Source: Porites lobata (lineage: Eukaryota; Cnidaria; Anthozoa; Scleractinia; Poritidae). From it: 64,000 bases of DNA. The stretch is taken from the NCBI GenBank assembly GCA_942486035.1, contig CALNXK010000180.1, positions 725,001 through 789,000 on the forward strand. Direction: 5' to 3'. The notes below the pieces were generated by a model. The model saw only the letters and a list, made by a program, of their open reading frames with translations, made no database searches and was not told the origin of the DNA. The position numbers and the translations under genes are program-made. This document shows positions 62,817-64,000 of this stretch, piece after piece (position 1 is the stretch's first letter; each line of letters begins with the position of its first letter).

Positions 62817-63875
62817 ATGGATCGTCAAGCCACTCAACCTGCCGCCGTGCCTTCGGGACGCAAACGACGTCGCGTCAGTAAGAAACAAAAACAAGAGGAG
62901 GAGGAGGAAGCTCAAGCGCGAGCCCTGCAGATGAAAGCGGATCATGATCAGGAGATGGCCGAGCTCGGTTTTTCCCGAGCTGAACTCTTGGAGATGAAAG
63001 CCAAACAACCCCCTACCAATGAACTCGTGGTGGCTCTCGACGCCCTGCCTAAAGCGGCTGACCCGACGCCCGTACCCACACCTTCCCCCACAGACCAATC
63101 CGTGAACGAATTGATGGAAGGCACCCTGAAAGAGTATGAAGAAGAATGTGTAGAGGAAGGGACGTTTCAGTCGGATCCAGCCACCGAAGTGGGGGAATGG
63201 GACATCCAGGACATAGACCAGATGGATACCCAGTTGAACCGACTCCTGTATGAAACGTGCCCGTTTCATCCCCATCAGTTCCTAGAATGTGTCAATCCCC
63301 AAGCCAGTTTTGGTCCCTTAAGGTTCAAGTGTTCAAGTGTCCGGTGTCCGGTCTATTTGTTTGAAGACACGCGAGAGGTGATGCTGGAGGCTTTGAAAAA
63401 AGACACGCATCCTCAAGTCCAGGCCCGTTTGAAACGCGGAGAGCTCAGGTGCAAATGTGGGTTTGTCCCCAAGATGAAATTGAGTCGCACCGCCAAGAAT
63501 CACAACAAAGTGTTTTTCAGTTGTGGGAACTTTGTCCCTGGGAGAGAACCCTGTGGCTACTTTCAATGGCTCCATGGTCCCTTGTGGTGTCCCCGAGAGC
63601 AAGCGCAACCTACCCTGAGACGATGGGTGAAAGACACACCCCCTGAGCTCCAATACAGGCTCCAACACAAGCTTATGAAAGACCCCGAGAAGGAGAGACC
63701 CTGGGGAATGCACCCTGTAGAGATGCGTTATGGTGAGAGGCCAGACCCAGCCATAGAAAAGATAAAGCATGATCCGTGGATGAAACAGTTTGGCGAGTCT
63801 GTCAAAGCCCAGGAGAACGCGTTTGAGAGAAGACGCCATTTCCATAAGAACTTTGGGAGCTCGGTCTTGTTTTGA
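62817..63875 (+). CDS. zf-GRF zinc protein with second zinc site
   Basis: 352 aa from ATG 62817, which lies 37 nt after a TATA box. Basic nuclear-localisation-like run at 14-25 (GRKRRRVSKKQK), a Glu-rich coiled coil to about 60, a Pro/Thr linker, then a Cys/His site C148-x2-H151...C172-x4-C177. A GRF-type finger follows (C212-K-C214-G...C236-G...C246-G-Y-F-Q-W251), matching the C-x-C-G / FYxCG / CGFFQW pattern of GRF fingers in DNA-repair nucleases and topoisomerases, which contact single-stranded nucleic acid. A Trp/Pro/basic tail follows. ATTAAA at 63909-63914 is the probable poly(A) signal. It probably acts on DNA or RNA in the nucleus; no catalytic domain is visible. Confidence 0.75.
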   Translation: MDRQATQPAAVPSGRKRRRVSKKQKQEEEEEAQARALQMKADHDQEMAELGFSRAELLEMKAKQPPTNELVVALDALPKAADPTPVPTPSPTDQSVNELMEGTLKEYEEECVEEGTFQSDPATEVGEWDIQDIDQMDTQLNRLLYETCPFHPHQFLECVNPQASFGPLRFKCSSVRCPVYLFEDTREVMLEALKKDTHPQVQARLKRGELRCKCGFVPKMKLSRTAKNHNKVFFSCGNFVPGREPCGYFQWLHGPLWCPREQAQPTLRRWVKDTPPELQYRLQHKLMKDPEKERPWGMHPVEMRYGERPDPAIEKIKHDPWMKQFGESVKAQENAFERRRHFHKNFGSSVLF

Positions 63876-64000
63876 AAAAATCATGTAAGGTGTATGTGAA
63901 AAAAAACTATTAAAGACAGAATTGGGCTCAGAACATGTGTCAGTGTCTTGATGTCGTTGCCACGCGCTTACGAAGATCCCCAAGAACCTGGGGCCTTGGG
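63876..64000. other. Right edge; possible end of a convergent gene
   Basis: On the minus strand, sequence entering from the right edge stays open for about ten codons and stops at 63973-63971. It could be the last codons of a further minus-strand gene of the compact block. Too short to support more. Confidence 0.25.

Noticed and set aside
63333..63983. 216-aa minus-strand frame opposite the zf-GRF gene
   Set aside because: The zinc motifs, TATA box and start are on the plus strand; the antisense frame shows no domain.
57501..64000. Bacterial contamination
   Set aside because: TATA boxes, GT-AG introns, AATAAA signals and eukaryotic-type spacing argue against a bacterial origin.

Overview
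The window looks like nuclear DNA of an anthozoan cnidarian, most likely a stony coral. This is inferred from intronless rhodopsin-class receptors in tandem, Ngaro-type retroelements with an SGNH-hydrolase ORF, dense short palindromic (MITE) repeats and AT-rich spacers. No rRNA, tRNA or CRISPR locus was seen.

Layout. (1) About 1.4-30.7 kb (block A) and 42.93-57.5 kb (block B) are two copies of one segment. It carries minus-strand class A GPCR genes (788-1720, 22829-23764, 25693-26691 in A; a truncated copy, 47626-48561 and a frameshifted copy in B) followed by a LINE relic. The copies differ by clean events that date after the duplication. A has a 15,993-bp TTAA-flanked insertion (5525-21517) whose empty site survives in B at 46304-46307. 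A also has a LINE 3' fragment (29758-30344), a MITE and a 178-bp tandem duplication. B has a 1,627-bp TTAA-flanked foldback element (49851-51477) whose empty site survives in A at 25050-25053. (2) Inside the 16-kb insertion sit two Ngaro-like (DIRS-order) retrotransposons in opposite orientation. The one at 12805-18663 still has its full A1/B1/A2/B2 split direct repeats. (3) 30.7-42.9 kb separates the blocks. It holds a fourth receptor gene (32317-33255), a partial 3' duplicate of it, four MITEs of one family with 9-bp target duplications, an element built of about 30 spaced 22-bp palindromes (36899-40328), and a hAT-like element with a perfect 8-bp duplication (40937-42152).

(4) From 57.5 kb to the right edge the character changes: higher GC, genes packed head to head, TATA boxes, poly(A) signals touching stop codons and short introns. 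Five genes are readable: a two-exon small protein (59463-60209, minus), a two-exon small protein (60479-61081, plus), a SLOG-type nucleotide-binding protein (61125-61673, minus), a His/Cys-rich protein (61702-62586, minus) and a zf-GRF zinc protein (62817-63875, plus). A strong donor just before the ATG of the His/Cys-rich ORF and a strong acceptor just before the SLOG ATG suggest one promoter serving two mutually exclusive ORFs by splicing. Downstream of the first gene, eight acceptor-led segments, all open in the same phase and each ending at a stop, look like alternative terminal exons. I read this block as a compact integrated DNA-virus-like element that I cannot assign to a family, and it is the best candidate here for something undescribed.

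Limits: everything is hand-read. No database or expression data were used, the organism is inferred, and the A/B duplication could be an assembly artefact (uncollapsed haplotypes).
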